Assembly (NCBI GenBank): GCA_040878185.1
Contig: JBBDMS010000039.1
Span: forward strand, 22,875 to 86,874
Direction of reading: 5' to 3'
Length of the DNA: 64,000 nucleotides
Origin: JAWXBK01 sp040878185
Lineage (GTDB): Bacteria > Pseudomonadota > Alphaproteobacteria > Dongiales > Dongiaceae
The position numbers and the translations under genes are program-made. The notes beneath the pieces were generated by a model. That model searched no databases. It was not told where the DNA came from and was given only the letters and a program-made list of their open reading frames with translations. Each line of letters starts with the position of its first letter. The first letter of the stretch is position 1. Positions 26,132-35,173 of this stretch are shown here, in pieces.

Positions 26132-27205
26132 TCACATGATCATCCAGGCGACGAAGCGCTCGTTGACGGGCGCCAGATTGTCCGCCCACCAAGTGTAATC
26201 GCGCTTGATCTGCTTCTCCAGATTTTCCGGCGCACTGTTGATGAGCGGCCGGACGGCCGGGTCGATCAGGTCGATCGCCTTGAGATTCGACGGGCCGTAG
26301 AAGGTCAGTTCGGCGAACCGTGCCCCGGCTTCGGGCGATGCCGACCAATCGGTGAGACGCATGGCGTTCTCCGCGTTCGGCGCACCTTTCGGAATGCAGA
26401 AGAACGCCGGATCGAAGAAGCCCTGGTTCCAGACAATCTCGATCGGCGCGCCATCCCGTTTCGAAATGCCGGCGCGACCGTTCCACAACTCGGAAATCAC
26501 CACGTTCTTGCTGACAAGCACTTCCTGCGACTGCGAGCCGCTCTCCCACCAGACCGTAACCGCGTCTCGAATCTCGTCGGCCTTCGCGAAAGCGCGATCG
26601 AGGTCGAGCGGGTAAAGCTGGTCGGCCGGAACGCCGTCGGCGAGGAGTGCGGCTTCCAGGATCGGCCACGGGCTTTTCCACATGGAACGCGGACCAGGAA
26701 ACCCTTCCGTGTCCCAAAAGTCGGCCCAGCTTTGCGGACCGCTACCGTCGGGAAACACATCGCTTCGATAGGCGATGATGTCGCTCGTCGCTTCCGCGCC
26801 GACGCCGAAGTCGAAAAATTGTGTGTCGGGCGTCTTGTTGCTCGCGTCGATCAAACTGTAGTTGATCGGCTCGAGCCATCCGTTCTTCGACGCCGTGGCA
26901 AAATCGTTCGAGCCGAGCGTCGTCCAGTCCCATTCGTAGGAGCTGGTTTCAACGGCGGCCTTCATGCCGGCCGCCGTGAAATTGCCGGCGGTGACGATTT
27001 CGACCTTTATGCCGGTCGCCGCTTCGAACGGTTTGAAATAGGCCTCGGCTTGCGCGTCGGTGTACGGCCCGCCCCAACTTCCGACGACGACGTTGCCGCT
27101 ATCGGCCTGCGCGCGCTTGACGAATGGGGCCGCAACCAACGCAGCGCCGCCGAGTTTGAGTGCCGAGCGGCGGGAAATCTTCGATCTGGTCTTTCGAACT
27201 GACAT
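26132..27205 (-). CDS. PotD/PotF-like periplasmic binding protein
   Basis: 357 residues starting MSVRKTRSKISRRSALKLGG, a twin-arginine-like signal followed by a hydrophobic stretch; cut after AQA. AAGGAGG stands before the ATG at 27205, which is why the longer frame is rejected. The mature part begins VVVGSWGGPYTDAQAEAYF, the extracellular solute-binding family 1 fold of polyamine-type importers. Substrate unknown. It lies between the two permease genes. Confidence 0.83.
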   Translation of the reverse strand: MSVRKTRSKISRRSALKLGGAALVAAPFVKRAQADSGNVVVGSWGGPYTDAQAEAYFKPFEAATGIKVEIVTAGNFTAAGMKAAVETSSYEWDWTTLGSNDFATASKNGWLEPINYSLIDASNKTPDTQFFDFGVGAEATSDIIAYRSDVFPDGSGPQSWADFWDTEGFPGPRSMWKSPWPILEAALLADGVPADQLYPLDLDRAFAKADEIRDAVTVWWESGSQSQEVLVSKNVVISELWNGRAGISKRDGAPIEIVWNQGFFDPAFFCIPKGAPNAENAMRLTDWSASPEAGARFAELTFYGPSNLKAIDLIDPAVRPLINSAPENLEKQIKRDYTWWADNLAPVNERFVAWMIM

Positions 27206-27264
27206 GATATCCTCCTTTGCGTTTTTGATGTTGTTGTTCTGAACCACATTTAAGAAAACTCCTT

Positions 27265-28101
27265 CTATGCGTGGGCGGGCGGCGGTGCAGCGCGGCGCGG
27301 CCCTTTCGCCACAGCCACGTAGCGCAGGCTGGTGGCGGCGAAGACCGCAATCACGGCCACGATCAGAAGGGCCGAAACCGCCGGGATGACCGGGTCGAGC
27401 TGGGTCGTGATGCCGCCCCAGATCTGACGCGGCAGTGTGTTGGCGGTACGGCCGCCGATGAAGAGGACCAGCACCGCCTCATCGAAGGAAACGGCGAAGG
27501 CGGTAAAGGCACCGAGCAGGACGCCCGATCGGATGCCGGGAAAGGTGACATGTAGAAAGGCTCGAAATCCGCCGGCGCCGAGGCTCAGCGCCGCACGCTC
27601 CAGGTTCCAGTTGAAGTCGCGCAGCACCGACACGGTCATCACCACCACGAAGGGAATTCCCAGCAGGGCATGCGCAACCGCAAGAGCCCAAAGATTTCCC
27701 ACGAGTTGAATCGGCGCGAATGTCAGAAACAGTGCCAATGCCAGAATGATGACCGGCACCACGAGCGGCATCAGAAGCAGCGCATAGAGGGCGCGCCGTC
27801 CGAAAAACCGGTAGCGCACGATCGCATAGGCGGCGGGCACGCCGAGCAGGACAGCGATCGAAGCGGCAACGATCGCGACCTGGAAGCTGGTGGCAATCGC
27901 CTGAAGCCAAGCGTCGCTCGCGAACAACTTCTCATAGAGGGCGAAAGAATAGGAGGGCGGCGGGAAAGTCAGCCGTTCGGCGTCCGAAAACGCCATTGGA
28001 AAGATCACCAGAAGCGGCAGCAGCAGGAACAACGCGCCGACTATGGCCAGCAGTAGATGCGCGTTTCCGATCCAACCGTCCTGTAAACGTGAGCGCCTCA
28101 T
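27265..28101 (-). CDS. PotC-like ABC permease
   Basis: 278 residues with six helices and an EAA-type loop (LERAALSLGAGGFRAFLHVTFP). First gene of the minus-strand importer operon. Its promoter should lie in the 248-base region shared with the divergent acyl-CoA ligase gene. Confidence 0.85.
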   Translation of the reverse strand: MRRSRLQDGWIGNAHLLLAIVGALFLLLPLLVIFPMAFSDAERLTFPPPSYSFALYEKLFASDAWLQAIATSFQVAIVAASIAVLLGVPAAYAIVRYRFFGRRALYALLLMPLVVPVIILALALFLTFAPIQLVGNLWALAVAHALLGIPFVVVMTVSVLRDFNWNLERAALSLGAGGFRAFLHVTFPGIRSGVLLGAFTAFAVSFDEAVLVLFIGGRTANTLPRQIWGGITTQLDPVIPAVSALLIVAVIAVFAATSLRYVAVAKGPRRAAPPPAHA

Positions 28102-28278
28102 CGTCCTCTCGCATTAGCCGACACAAGGCAGCCACCGTTTCCAGAATGGTACGCAGTCCCGGAACGGCAGGTCAACGCGCGAGCCCCGCAGAACGGTTCG
28201 CACCCGACCTCGCCTAAGCTGCGGAAGCCTTGCAAGGCATGTTAATACTTTCTCGCCATGCCGTGTCGTATAAATTCA

Positions 28279-28293
28279 AAGGCCGTTGGCCTT
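28279..28293. promoter_or_regulatory. Palindrome in divergent promoter region
   Basis: AAGGCC-GTT-GGCCTT is a perfect inverted repeat in the A/T-rich part of the 28102-28349 intergenic region, between the importer operon (minus) and the CoA-ligase genes (plus). It could be an operator or a short hairpin; no link to a named regulator can be made. Confidence 0.35.
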
Positions 28294-28349
28294 CATTGGT
28301 TAATGAAACTTGAAAGAAAATTTCCTGTCCGGACGTTGCCAGTCCTGCC

Positions 28350-30449
28350 ATGCGTCACCGTCTCGATCCGCTACTTCGCCCGCGCTCAATCGCCGTCGTC
28401 GGGGCAACGCCAAAAATCGGCTCCTACGGTCGCGAGGTCATGCGGGGTTGTCTCGACGCCGGCTTTCCGGGCCCGGTCTTCCTCGTGAACCCCGGTTACC
28501 AGGAGATTGAGGGCCATCCCTGCTACCCGGATTTGCGGTCCCTTCCCGAAGCGCCCGAGCACGCCATTCTGGCAGTCGCGAATCCGCGTATCGAAGCGGC
28601 CGTGGACGACGCGGTCGGCGCGGGCGTCAAGGCGGCCACGATCTTCGCCAGCTGCATGATCGACGAACCCCGGTCGCCCGACCTGCGCGAGCGCATCCGC
28701 AGGCGCGCGGCTGACTCGGGGCTGATGATCTGCGGCGCAAACGGCACCGGTTTTTACAACAGAATCGACCGCGCCCGCTGTCAGATGAGCGGCGGGCTGG
28801 CAGAAGAGCCGGGCAATGTCAGCTTGATCGTGCAGTCGGGATCGGTGCTGTCGGCCCTCGTCTCGACTGACCGCCTGCGGTTCAACTTTACCGTCTCGAC
28901 CGGCCAAGAGATCACCACCTCGGCCACGGATTACCTGGAATTCGCGCTCTCGCTGGAAGGTACTCGGGCGATCGGCCTCTACATCGAGACCATTCGCAAC
29001 CCCGCGGGCTTTGTCGCCCAGCTCGAAAGGGCCGCCACGGCCAGCGTAGCGGTGGTGATCGTCAAACTCGGGCGTAGCGAGAAGAGCCGGGAGTTTGCTC
29101 TCAGCCACACTGGCGCGATCGCCGGAAACATTCAGGCCTACGAGGCGGTCTTCGAACATTACGGCGCGCAATGCGTCGACGATCCGGACGAACTCGTCTC
29201 CGCGCTTCAGCTTTTTTCGACGGGCAAGCGTTCGGCTCCGGGCAAGGGCCTCGTCGCCATTCTCGACTCCGGTGGTGAACGCGAGCTTCTCGCTGACATG
29301 GCCGACCGCCAACGCGTTCCCTTCGCCGAGATAGGCGAAGCAACCCGGGTGAAAGTGGCGAGCCGCCTCGATTTTGGTCTAGTCGCCGAGAATCCGCTCG
29401 ACGCCTGGGGCACAGGGCACGGGTTCGAAACGCTGTTCGAAGCGTGCCTCGGCGATCTGCTGGACGATCCCGAGGCCGGCATAGGTCTGTGGGTCGCTGA
29501 TCTGCGCGACGGCGAGCGATACCATGAGCGCTACGCCGAAGCTGCCATGCGACTCGCAGCCGCACGCCAGACGCCGCTCGCTTTTGCGACCTGCTATGCG
29601 CGGTGCCGAAACGAGCGGATCGCCGTGCAACTCAGGAACGCCGGCGTTCCCGTGCTCGAAGGCATGCGCGCTAGCTTGGCCGCGGTGCGCAGCATGATGA
29701 ACTATTCGGCATTCCTTGCCCGGCCGAGGTCGAATCCTCCCACGCCAGACCCGGCGATGGTCGAGCAATGGCGGACGCGCCTCGCTTCCGGCGGTGAACT
29801 GGACGAGGCGACGGCGCTTTCGTTGCTCGCCGATTTTGGCGTTCCGGTCGCCGCCCACCGGATCGTCGAGAAACCGGACGAGCTCCGGGGCGCCGCTGAT
29901 TCCGTCGGCTATCCGGTGGCGTTGAAGACCGCCGCCGCCGGCATTCGGCACAAATCGGACGTGGGCGGCGTGAAGCTTGCGCTGCAAACTCCCGAGGCTC
30001 TGCACGCCGCCTATGACGAAATGTCAGCCCGGCTGGGGCCGCGCGTCGTGGTGGCGGCGATGGCGGCGCGCGGCGTCGAGCTCTCGTTCGGCCTGCTCCA
30101 AGACCCTGATTTCGGACCGATCGTCATGGTCGGCGCCGGCGGAACAATGATCGAGCTTCTCAAAGATGCCGCATTCGCGGTTCCGCCTGTGGATGCGGTG
30201 GAGGCGCGCCGGTTAATCGATCGGCTGACGATTCGTGATCTCCTCGACGGCTGGCGCGGCGAGCCGCCTGCCGACCTCGATGCACTCAGCCACGCCTTCG
30301 CCCGCTTCAGCGCACTTGTGGCGGCGCTTGGAAACGACCTCGCCGAAATCGACGTGAACCCCGTCATCGCCGGCCGGGATGGCGTGACCGCCGTCGACGC
30401 ACTCATTATTCCCCGCGCTGCAGCATGCCGACAAAACGAACAGGAGTAA
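28350..30449 (+). CDS. NDP-forming acyl-CoA ligase (acetate-CoA ligase ADP-forming family)
   Basis: 699 residues combining alpha (CoA-binding, LRPRSIAVVGATPKIGSYG at the start; phospho-histidine region ALSHTGAIAGN near residue 255) and beta (ATP-grasp, from about 480) parts in one chain. The enzyme forms an acyl-CoA from an acid with ATP to ADP and phosphate. It is followed after 4 bases by an enoyl-CoA hydratase, so the pair could activate an imported unsaturated or betaine-like acid and hydrate it. Substrate cannot be read from sequence. Confidence 0.82.
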   Translation: MRHRLDPLLRPRSIAVVGATPKIGSYGREVMRGCLDAGFPGPVFLVNPGYQEIEGHPCYPDLRSLPEAPEHAILAVANPRIEAAVDDAVGAGVKAATIFASCMIDEPRSPDLRERIRRRAADSGLMICGANGTGFYNRIDRARCQMSGGLAEEPGNVSLIVQSGSVLSALVSTDRLRFNFTVSTGQEITTSATDYLEFALSLEGTRAIGLYIETIRNPAGFVAQLERAATASVAVVIVKLGRSEKSREFALSHTGAIAGNIQAYEAVFEHYGAQCVDDPDELVSALQLFSTGKRSAPGKGLVAILDSGGERELLADMADRQRVPFAEIGEATRVKVASRLDFGLVAENPLDAWGTGHGFETLFEACLGDLLDDPEAGIGLWVADLRDGERYHERYAEAAMRLAAARQTPLAFATCYARCRNERIAVQLRNAGVPVLEGMRASLAAVRSMMNYSAFLARPRSNPPTPDPAMVEQWRTRLASGGELDEATALSLLADFGVPVAAHRIVEKPDELRGAADSVGYPVALKTAAAGIRHKSDVGGVKLALQTPEALHAAYDEMSARLGPRVVVAAMAARGVELSFGLLQDPDFGPIVMVGAGGTMIELLKDAAFAVPPVDAVEARRLIDRLTIRDLLDGWRGEPPADLDALSHAFARFSALVAALGNDLAEIDVNPVIAGRDGVTAVDALIIPRAAACRQNEQE

Positions 30450-30453
30450 AAAT

Positions 30454-31263
30454 ATGACCGACGAACTTCTCCTCGAGATTTCAGGACGCGTTGCCCATCT
30501 GAAGATCAATCGTCAGAAGGCCATGAACTCGATTCACCCCGGCCTGATGGCGGACCTGACGGCCATGTTCCAAAAGTTGGACGCCGACGATACCGTCTCG
30601 GTGATCGTGCTCTCCGGCGTCGGATCGCATTTCGGCGCGGGATACGATCTCAAGTTCGATTGGGCGGGGAAATACGGCCGCGAAGTACTCGGGCAGCGCA
30701 AGATGCTGCAGGATTGCGTCGAGTTCGAATTCGTTCCCTGGCGCTGCACCAAACCGGTCATCGCCATGGTGCGCGGCTTCTGCCTGGCCGGCAGTTGCGA
30801 GCTCGCGATGATGTGCTGCATTACAATCGCCAGCGACAATTCGAAGTTCGGCGAACCGGAGATCCGCTTCTCGACTTCGCCGCCCGTCGTCGTAATGCCC
30901 TGGATTGTCGGGCTTAAGAAGGCGCGCGAGCTGCTTTATACGGGCGACCTGATCGACGCCCGGGAAGCGCACCAGATCGGCATGGTTAACCGCATCTATC
31001 CCGATGCCGATCTCGAAGCGCAGACCTTCCGCCTCGCGCGCCGCATGGCGGCGATCTCGGTGGAGGGCCTCAAGACCACCAAGGCGTCGATCAACAAGGG
31101 GGCCGAGATTGCGGGCTTCCTGCAAGCGATCGACTACGGCGTCGAACAAGGCGCGATGCTGGATGCGACCGAGACGGCGACGCTCAAGACCTTCATGGAG
31201 ATTCGCGGCCGCGAAGGGTTGACGGCCGCCATTCGCTGGCGGGAGAAGCAATTCGAGGAGTGA
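30454..31263 (+). CDS. Enoyl-CoA hydratase/isomerase family protein
   Basis: 269 residues of the crotonase fold: SGVGSHFGAGYDLK forms part of the first oxyanion hole and KPVIAMVRGFCLAGSCELAMMC the second. The usual catalytic glutamates are not clear: one sits at GSCEL, and a second candidate is GEPEIRF. Crotonase members include hydratases, isomerases and carnitine-pathway CaiD. Translationally close to the CoA ligase (4-base gap). Confidence 0.83.
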   Translation: MTDELLLEISGRVAHLKINRQKAMNSIHPGLMADLTAMFQKLDADDTVSVIVLSGVGSHFGAGYDLKFDWAGKYGREVLGQRKMLQDCVEFEFVPWRCTKPVIAMVRGFCLAGSCELAMMCCITIASDNSKFGEPEIRFSTSPPVVVMPWIVGLKKARELLYTGDLIDAREAHQIGMVNRIYPDADLEAQTFRLARRMAAISVEGLKTTKASINKGAEIAGFLQAIDYGVEQGAMLDATETATLKTFMEIRGREGLTAAIRWREKQFEE

Positions 31264-31325
31264 GGGTCTCCCGGTTTGCGGAGGACGCTCTTGCCCATGT
31301 TGGCAAGCGCGAGACCGGGCTGCCT

Positions 31326-31427
31326 AACAGCGAGGTCTTCTGTTCACTCCAGGACGCCGAGATCGTCATCGCGCGTTGGCGTCATCACTACACCACCATC
31401 TGGCCGCACAGGGCGATCGGCAACTAG
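31326..31427 (+). pseudogene. 3' tail of an IS3-type transposase
   Basis: A frame ending in TAG encodes NSEVFCSLQDAEIVIARWR and HYTTIWPHRAIGN, the usual last 30 residues of an IS3-family integrase-core transposase. Nothing upstream continues it, so only this end survived. Confidence 0.65.
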
Positions 31428-31560
31428 GTGTCTGCAACGCATTATCTGACGACGGGCAAGCCGGCTAGCTCGTCGTCAGATGAAGCGAGATCATTTGACC
31501 AGACCGGATCCGACCTGAGCCCGAACTTTCATCCAGTCTGAAACAGAGTCCATTCCTCAC

Positions 31561-32794
31561 TGGTCTGAGCCCTGAAAGTCGGATCGTTTTTCGGCAGAGT
31601 TTTCCGCGTTTGTTCCCAAGCTGGAGAGGAGCGGAAGGCCATGAAGCCATCACAATTTTCGGGCGCCCAGAAGGCGTACATTCTGAAGCAGGGCACAGAA
31701 GGGATGCCGGAAGCGGAGGTCTGCCGCAAGGCGGGGATCAGCCAGGCGACATATTTCAACAGGAAGCGCAAGTACGACGGGTTGCTACCGACGGAGATGC
31801 GACGTCTGAAGCAACTGGAGGATGAGAACGCGAAGCTGCGCAAGGCCGTGGCCGATCTCTCGCTCGACAAGGAGATGCTGCAGGACGTGCTCCGCCGAAA
31901 GCTTTGAAGCCTGTCCGCAAGCGCAGACTGGTTGACGAGGTGCGTGGTACGTGGGGTGTTTCGATCCGGCGTGCTTGCCGGGTGCTTCGGACCGACACGT
32001 CCTCCTACCATTACAAGTCTCGTCGCCGCGGACAGGCCGATATTGAACTGCACATCAAGGAGATATGCCAGACCCGAGTACGCTACGGCTATCGGCGCGT
32101 GCATGTGCTGTTACGCCGGGAGGGCTGGCTCATCAACCAGAAAAAGACGCGGCGCATCTATCGCGAGTTAGGCCTGCAATTGCGCAACAAAACGCCGAAG
32201 CGCCGGGTCAGGACGAAGCTGCGCGAAGACCGAAAAGACGCAACGCGGCCAAAAGAGACGTGGGCCATGGACTTCGTCCATGACCAGCTGGCAACGGGCC
32301 GGAAGATTCGTGTTCTTGCGGTGGTCGATACGTTCTCGCGCTACGTGCCGATCATCGATCCGCGTTTCAGCTACCGCGGGGAAGATGTGGTTCGGAGTCT
32401 GGAAAAGGTGTGCGTAAAGATTGGTTATCCAAAGACGATCCGCGTCGATCAGGGCTCGGAGTTCATCTCGCGTGATCTTGACCTGTGGGCTTACACGAAC
32501 GACGTGACGCTCGACTTCAGCCGGCCAGGAAAGCCGACCGACAATGCGTACATCGAAGCGTTCAACAGCCGCTTCAGGGCCGAATCCCTGAACGCACACT
32601 GGTTCCTGACGCTTGCGGACGCGCAGGAAAAGATGGAGGATTGGCGTAGATACTACAATGAGGAACGCCCACACGGGGCGATCGGGCACAAAGCCCCGAT
32701 AACGTTGATCAACCATGATGACGCATCCAGCCCGCCATCACGACGAAGCCGGAAAACTCTATCGTCCGGCGGTCCTAAGATGGGTCTCGGACCA
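31561..32794 (+). mobile_element. IS3-family insertion sequence
   Basis: About 1.23 kb. Imperfect terminal inverted repeats start TGGTCTGAGCCC on the left and, read inward from the right, TGGTCCGAGACC; inside, AGAGTTTTCCG occurs on both ends. Two overlapping frames encode OrfA and OrfB. I find no clear target duplication. The OrfB stop lies 69 bases beyond the proposed right end, so the exact end is uncertain. Confidence 0.6.
31641..31907 (+). CDS. IS3-family transposase OrfA
   Basis: 88 residues: N-terminal HTH (EAEVCRKAGISQATYFNRKRKY) and a leucine-zipper coiled coil (LEDENAKLRKAVADLSLDKEM). It ends 4 bases into OrfB in the -1 frame, the usual IS3 arrangement that gives an OrfAB fusion by frameshift; an A-AAG slip site is close to the end. 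Confidence 0.88.
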   Translation: MKPSQFSGAQKAYILKQGTEGMPEAEVCRKAGISQATYFNRKRKYDGLLPTEMRRLKQLEDENAKLRKAVADLSLDKEMLQDVLRRKL

Positions 32795-32863
32795 AAAATT
32801 GGAATCCTCCAGCTATTCGTGACCCAGAAAGCCGGGAGCAGGTCATCATCTTCGCTTCTTTGA
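31904..32863 (+). CDS. IS3-family transposase OrfB (DDE integrase core)
   Basis: 319 residues. The DDE residues look intact: Asp in TWAMDFVHD, Asp in IRVDQGSEF, Glu in TDNAYIEAFN. The reading frame is undamaged so the element may be active. It inserted or sits right upstream of the first TMADH-like gene (98 bases), which could put that gene under an IS-derived promoter. Confidence 0.88.
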   Translation: MKPVRKRRLVDEVRGTWGVSIRRACRVLRTDTSSYHYKSRRRGQADIELHIKEICQTRVRYGYRRVHVLLRREGWLINQKKTRRIYRELGLQLRNKTPKRRVRTKLREDRKDATRPKETWAMDFVHDQLATGRKIRVLAVVDTFSRYVPIIDPRFSYRGEDVVRSLEKVCVKIGYPKTIRVDQGSEFISRDLDLWAYTNDVTLDFSRPGKPTDNAYIEAFNSRFRAESLNAHWFLTLADAQEKMEDWRRYYNEERPHGAIGHKAPITLINHDDASSPPSRRSRKTLSSGGPKMGLGPKIGILQLFVTQKAGSRSSSSLL

Positions 32864-32960
32864 CGGGCTACGATGAGCCAGAGTTCCTTCATTCCCAAAA
32901 CCCCGCAACCTGTCTCACTATTGCTGACCCCGAACACCGGCGACCGAGGTCTCAGATACA

Positions 32961-35030
32961 ATGCCCAGGAACCCGCGATACGACATCCTGTTCGAGCCCG
33001 TGAAGATCGGACCTGTGACGGCCCCAAATCGTTTCTATCAGGTCCCACACTGCACCGGCATGGGCTGGCTGCGGCCGCACATGCTCGCGGAGCTGCGCGC
33101 TATCAAGGCCGAGGGCGGCTGGGGCGTGGTCTGCACCGAATACAACTCGATCCACCCGACCTCGGACGACCTGCGGCACGTCTCGGCGTCCTTGTGGGAT
33201 GACAGCGACATCCGCGCGCACCGGCTGATGACGGACAAGGTACATGCGCATGGCGCGCTGGCCGGCGCTGAGCTTTGGTACGGCGGCGCGCGGTCGCCCA
33301 ATCATTATTCGCGCGAAGTCTCGATGGATGTCGACAGCGTGCCGAATCTCGCCGGCCATCCTTTCCAGACGCGCGCGATGGACCGCGAGGACATCCGGAA
33401 TTTTCGTCGCTGGCACCGCAAGGCGGCGCTCAGGGCCTGCGATGCGGGGTTCGACATCGTCTATGTCTATGCGACGCACGGCTATCTGCTGGCCCATTTT
33501 CTCAGCCCGCGCTTCAACACCCGAACCGACGAGTATGGCGGCTCGCTCGAGAATCGAGTGCGGCTGGTGCGGGAACTGATCGAGGAGACGAAGGACGCCG
33601 TCGGTGACCGCTGCGCCGTCGCCGCGCGCTGGTCGGCAGACGACCACATCGGCGAGGACGGCGTGCCGATTCTTGGGGAACGGCAGGGCATGTTCACGTT
33701 GCTCGCCGAGCTGCCGGACCTCTGGGACATAAATATTGCCGACTATTCGCTGGAGATGGGCGTATCGCGCTTCGTCAAGGAGGGATCGCTCGAGCCCTAC
33801 ATGGCCTACGTCAAGTCGATGACGTCGAAGCCGGTGGTGACAGTCGGCCGCTTCACCTCGCCCGATGCGATGGCGAGCCAGGTCCGACGCGGCATCGTCG
33901 ATTTCGTCGGCGCCGCGCGGCCCTCGATCGCCGATCCGTTCCTGCCGAAAAAGATCGACGAGGGACATCTCGAGGCGATCCGGGAATGCATCGGCTGCAA
34001 TGTCTGCTATTCGGGCGACAGCATTGGCGTGCCGATCCGCTGCACGCAGAACCCTACCATGGGCGAGGAATGGCGCAGGGGCTGGCACCCGGAAAAGATC
34101 GCGCCGAAGGGCTCGGATGCGCGTGTGCTGATCGTCGGCGCCGGCCCGGCAGGTCTCGAAGCGGCGCGTGCGCTTGGCGCTCGCGGCTACGAGGTGGTTC
34201 TCGCCGAGGCGGGTCGCGAGCTCGGCGGCCGCGTCCTCCGCGAGGCGGCACTGCCGGGCATGTCGGAATACATCCGCGTACGGGACTATCGCGAGCAGCA
34301 GCTCACCGACATGCCGAATGTCGAGATCTATCGTGAAAGCCGGATGACCGCCGACGAAGTGCTCGCCGTCGGCGCCGACCATGTCGCCATTGCGACCGGC
34401 GCGCACTGGCGGAAGGAGCGGTTCGACGGGACGGCTTACGTTGCCATTGCGCCCGCCAGTTCGTCGGCACGCGTCCTCACCGCCGACGACATCATGACAG
34501 GCAAATTGCCCGCCGGCCCGACGCTGGTCTACGACGAGGACGGCTACTATCTCGGCGGTGTCATTGCCGAGCGCCTGCGCCAGGCGGAAATCCCGGTGAC
34601 GTACTGCACACCCCTAGACAATGTTTCCGAGTGGGCCGGCAATACCGGCGAGCGCTGGCGCATCCGGGCGCATCTCGCCGGCCTCGGCATCGAATTCGTT
34701 CTGTCGCACGCGCTCATGTCGTTCGACAGCGAAGCCGCGATACTCGCCTGCGAATATACCGGCGCCAAGAGAACGGTTCCGGTCTTGAACGTCGTCATGG
34801 TGACGCAGCGTCGACCGGACGACGCGCTTTATCATGCGCTGCTGGCAAAGGCCGGTGGCGATACCATGGCGCTGCCGTTCTCGCTGCGGCGGATCGGCGA
34901 CTGCGAGGCGCCGGCGATCATCGCCGCGGCCGTCTATGCCGGCCATCGCTTTGCGCAGGAGCTCGATGCCCCGGTCGATATCGACCTGCCGATGCGGCAC
35001 GATCGCGTTGACGTCGGGACGACGACCTGA
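32961..35030 (+). CDS. TMADH-family flavoprotein 1 (trimethylamine dehydrogenase-like)
   Basis: 689 residues. The OYE-like barrel (1-340) holds Cys31 in VPHC, the covalent FMN site of trimethylamine dehydrogenase (Cys30 there). The 4Fe-4S cysteines are 343, 346, 349 and 361, followed by an FAD/ADP domain (GAGPAG at 393). Tyr61 aligns with Tyr60 of the TMADH aromatic bowl, Trp255 with Trp264, Tyr170/His173 with the catalytic pair; the Trp355 position is Asp. It should oxidatively demethylate a tertiary or other N-methyl amine to formaldehyde and pass electrons to ETF. The leader before its ATG matches those of the other two copies. Confidence 0.85.
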   Translation: MPRNPRYDILFEPVKIGPVTAPNRFYQVPHCTGMGWLRPHMLAELRAIKAEGGWGVVCTEYNSIHPTSDDLRHVSASLWDDSDIRAHRLMTDKVHAHGALAGAELWYGGARSPNHYSREVSMDVDSVPNLAGHPFQTRAMDREDIRNFRRWHRKAALRACDAGFDIVYVYATHGYLLAHFLSPRFNTRTDEYGGSLENRVRLVRELIEETKDAVGDRCAVAARWSADDHIGEDGVPILGERQGMFTLLAELPDLWDINIADYSLEMGVSRFVKEGSLEPYMAYVKSMTSKPVVTVGRFTSPDAMASQVRRGIVDFVGAARPSIADPFLPKKIDEGHLEAIRECIGCNVCYSGDSIGVPIRCTQNPTMGEEWRRGWHPEKIAPKGSDARVLIVGAGPAGLEAARALGARGYEVVLAEAGRELGGRVLREAALPGMSEYIRVRDYREQQLTDMPNVEIYRESRMTADEVLAVGADHVAIATGAHWRKERFDGTAYVAIAPASSSARVLTADDIMTGKLPAGPTLVYDEDGYYLGGVIAERLRQAEIPVTYCTPLDNVSEWAGNTGERWRIRAHLAGLGIEFVLSHALMSFDSEAAILACEYTGAKRTVPVLNVVMVTQRRPDDALYHALLAKAGGDTMALPFSLRRIGDCEAPAIIAAAVYAGHRFAQELDAPVDIDLPMRHDRVDVGTTT

Positions 35031-35173
35031 GCGCGCGCGTATCCGGCCAGGCGGCGGGCCCGAGTCGACGCCGGATCAAACGTACCGGCTGCTCAGGCCT
35101 TGCTGACCTCAACACAATGGCGTCGGGGCAACGTCTCGCTGTTGACCAAGCCTAGAACTGACGAGAATACTCA

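Noticed and set aside
31641..32863. Calling the first TMADH gene IS cargo
   Set aside because: The IS right end seems to lie near 32794, before the gene, and paralogues exist elsewhere without an IS.
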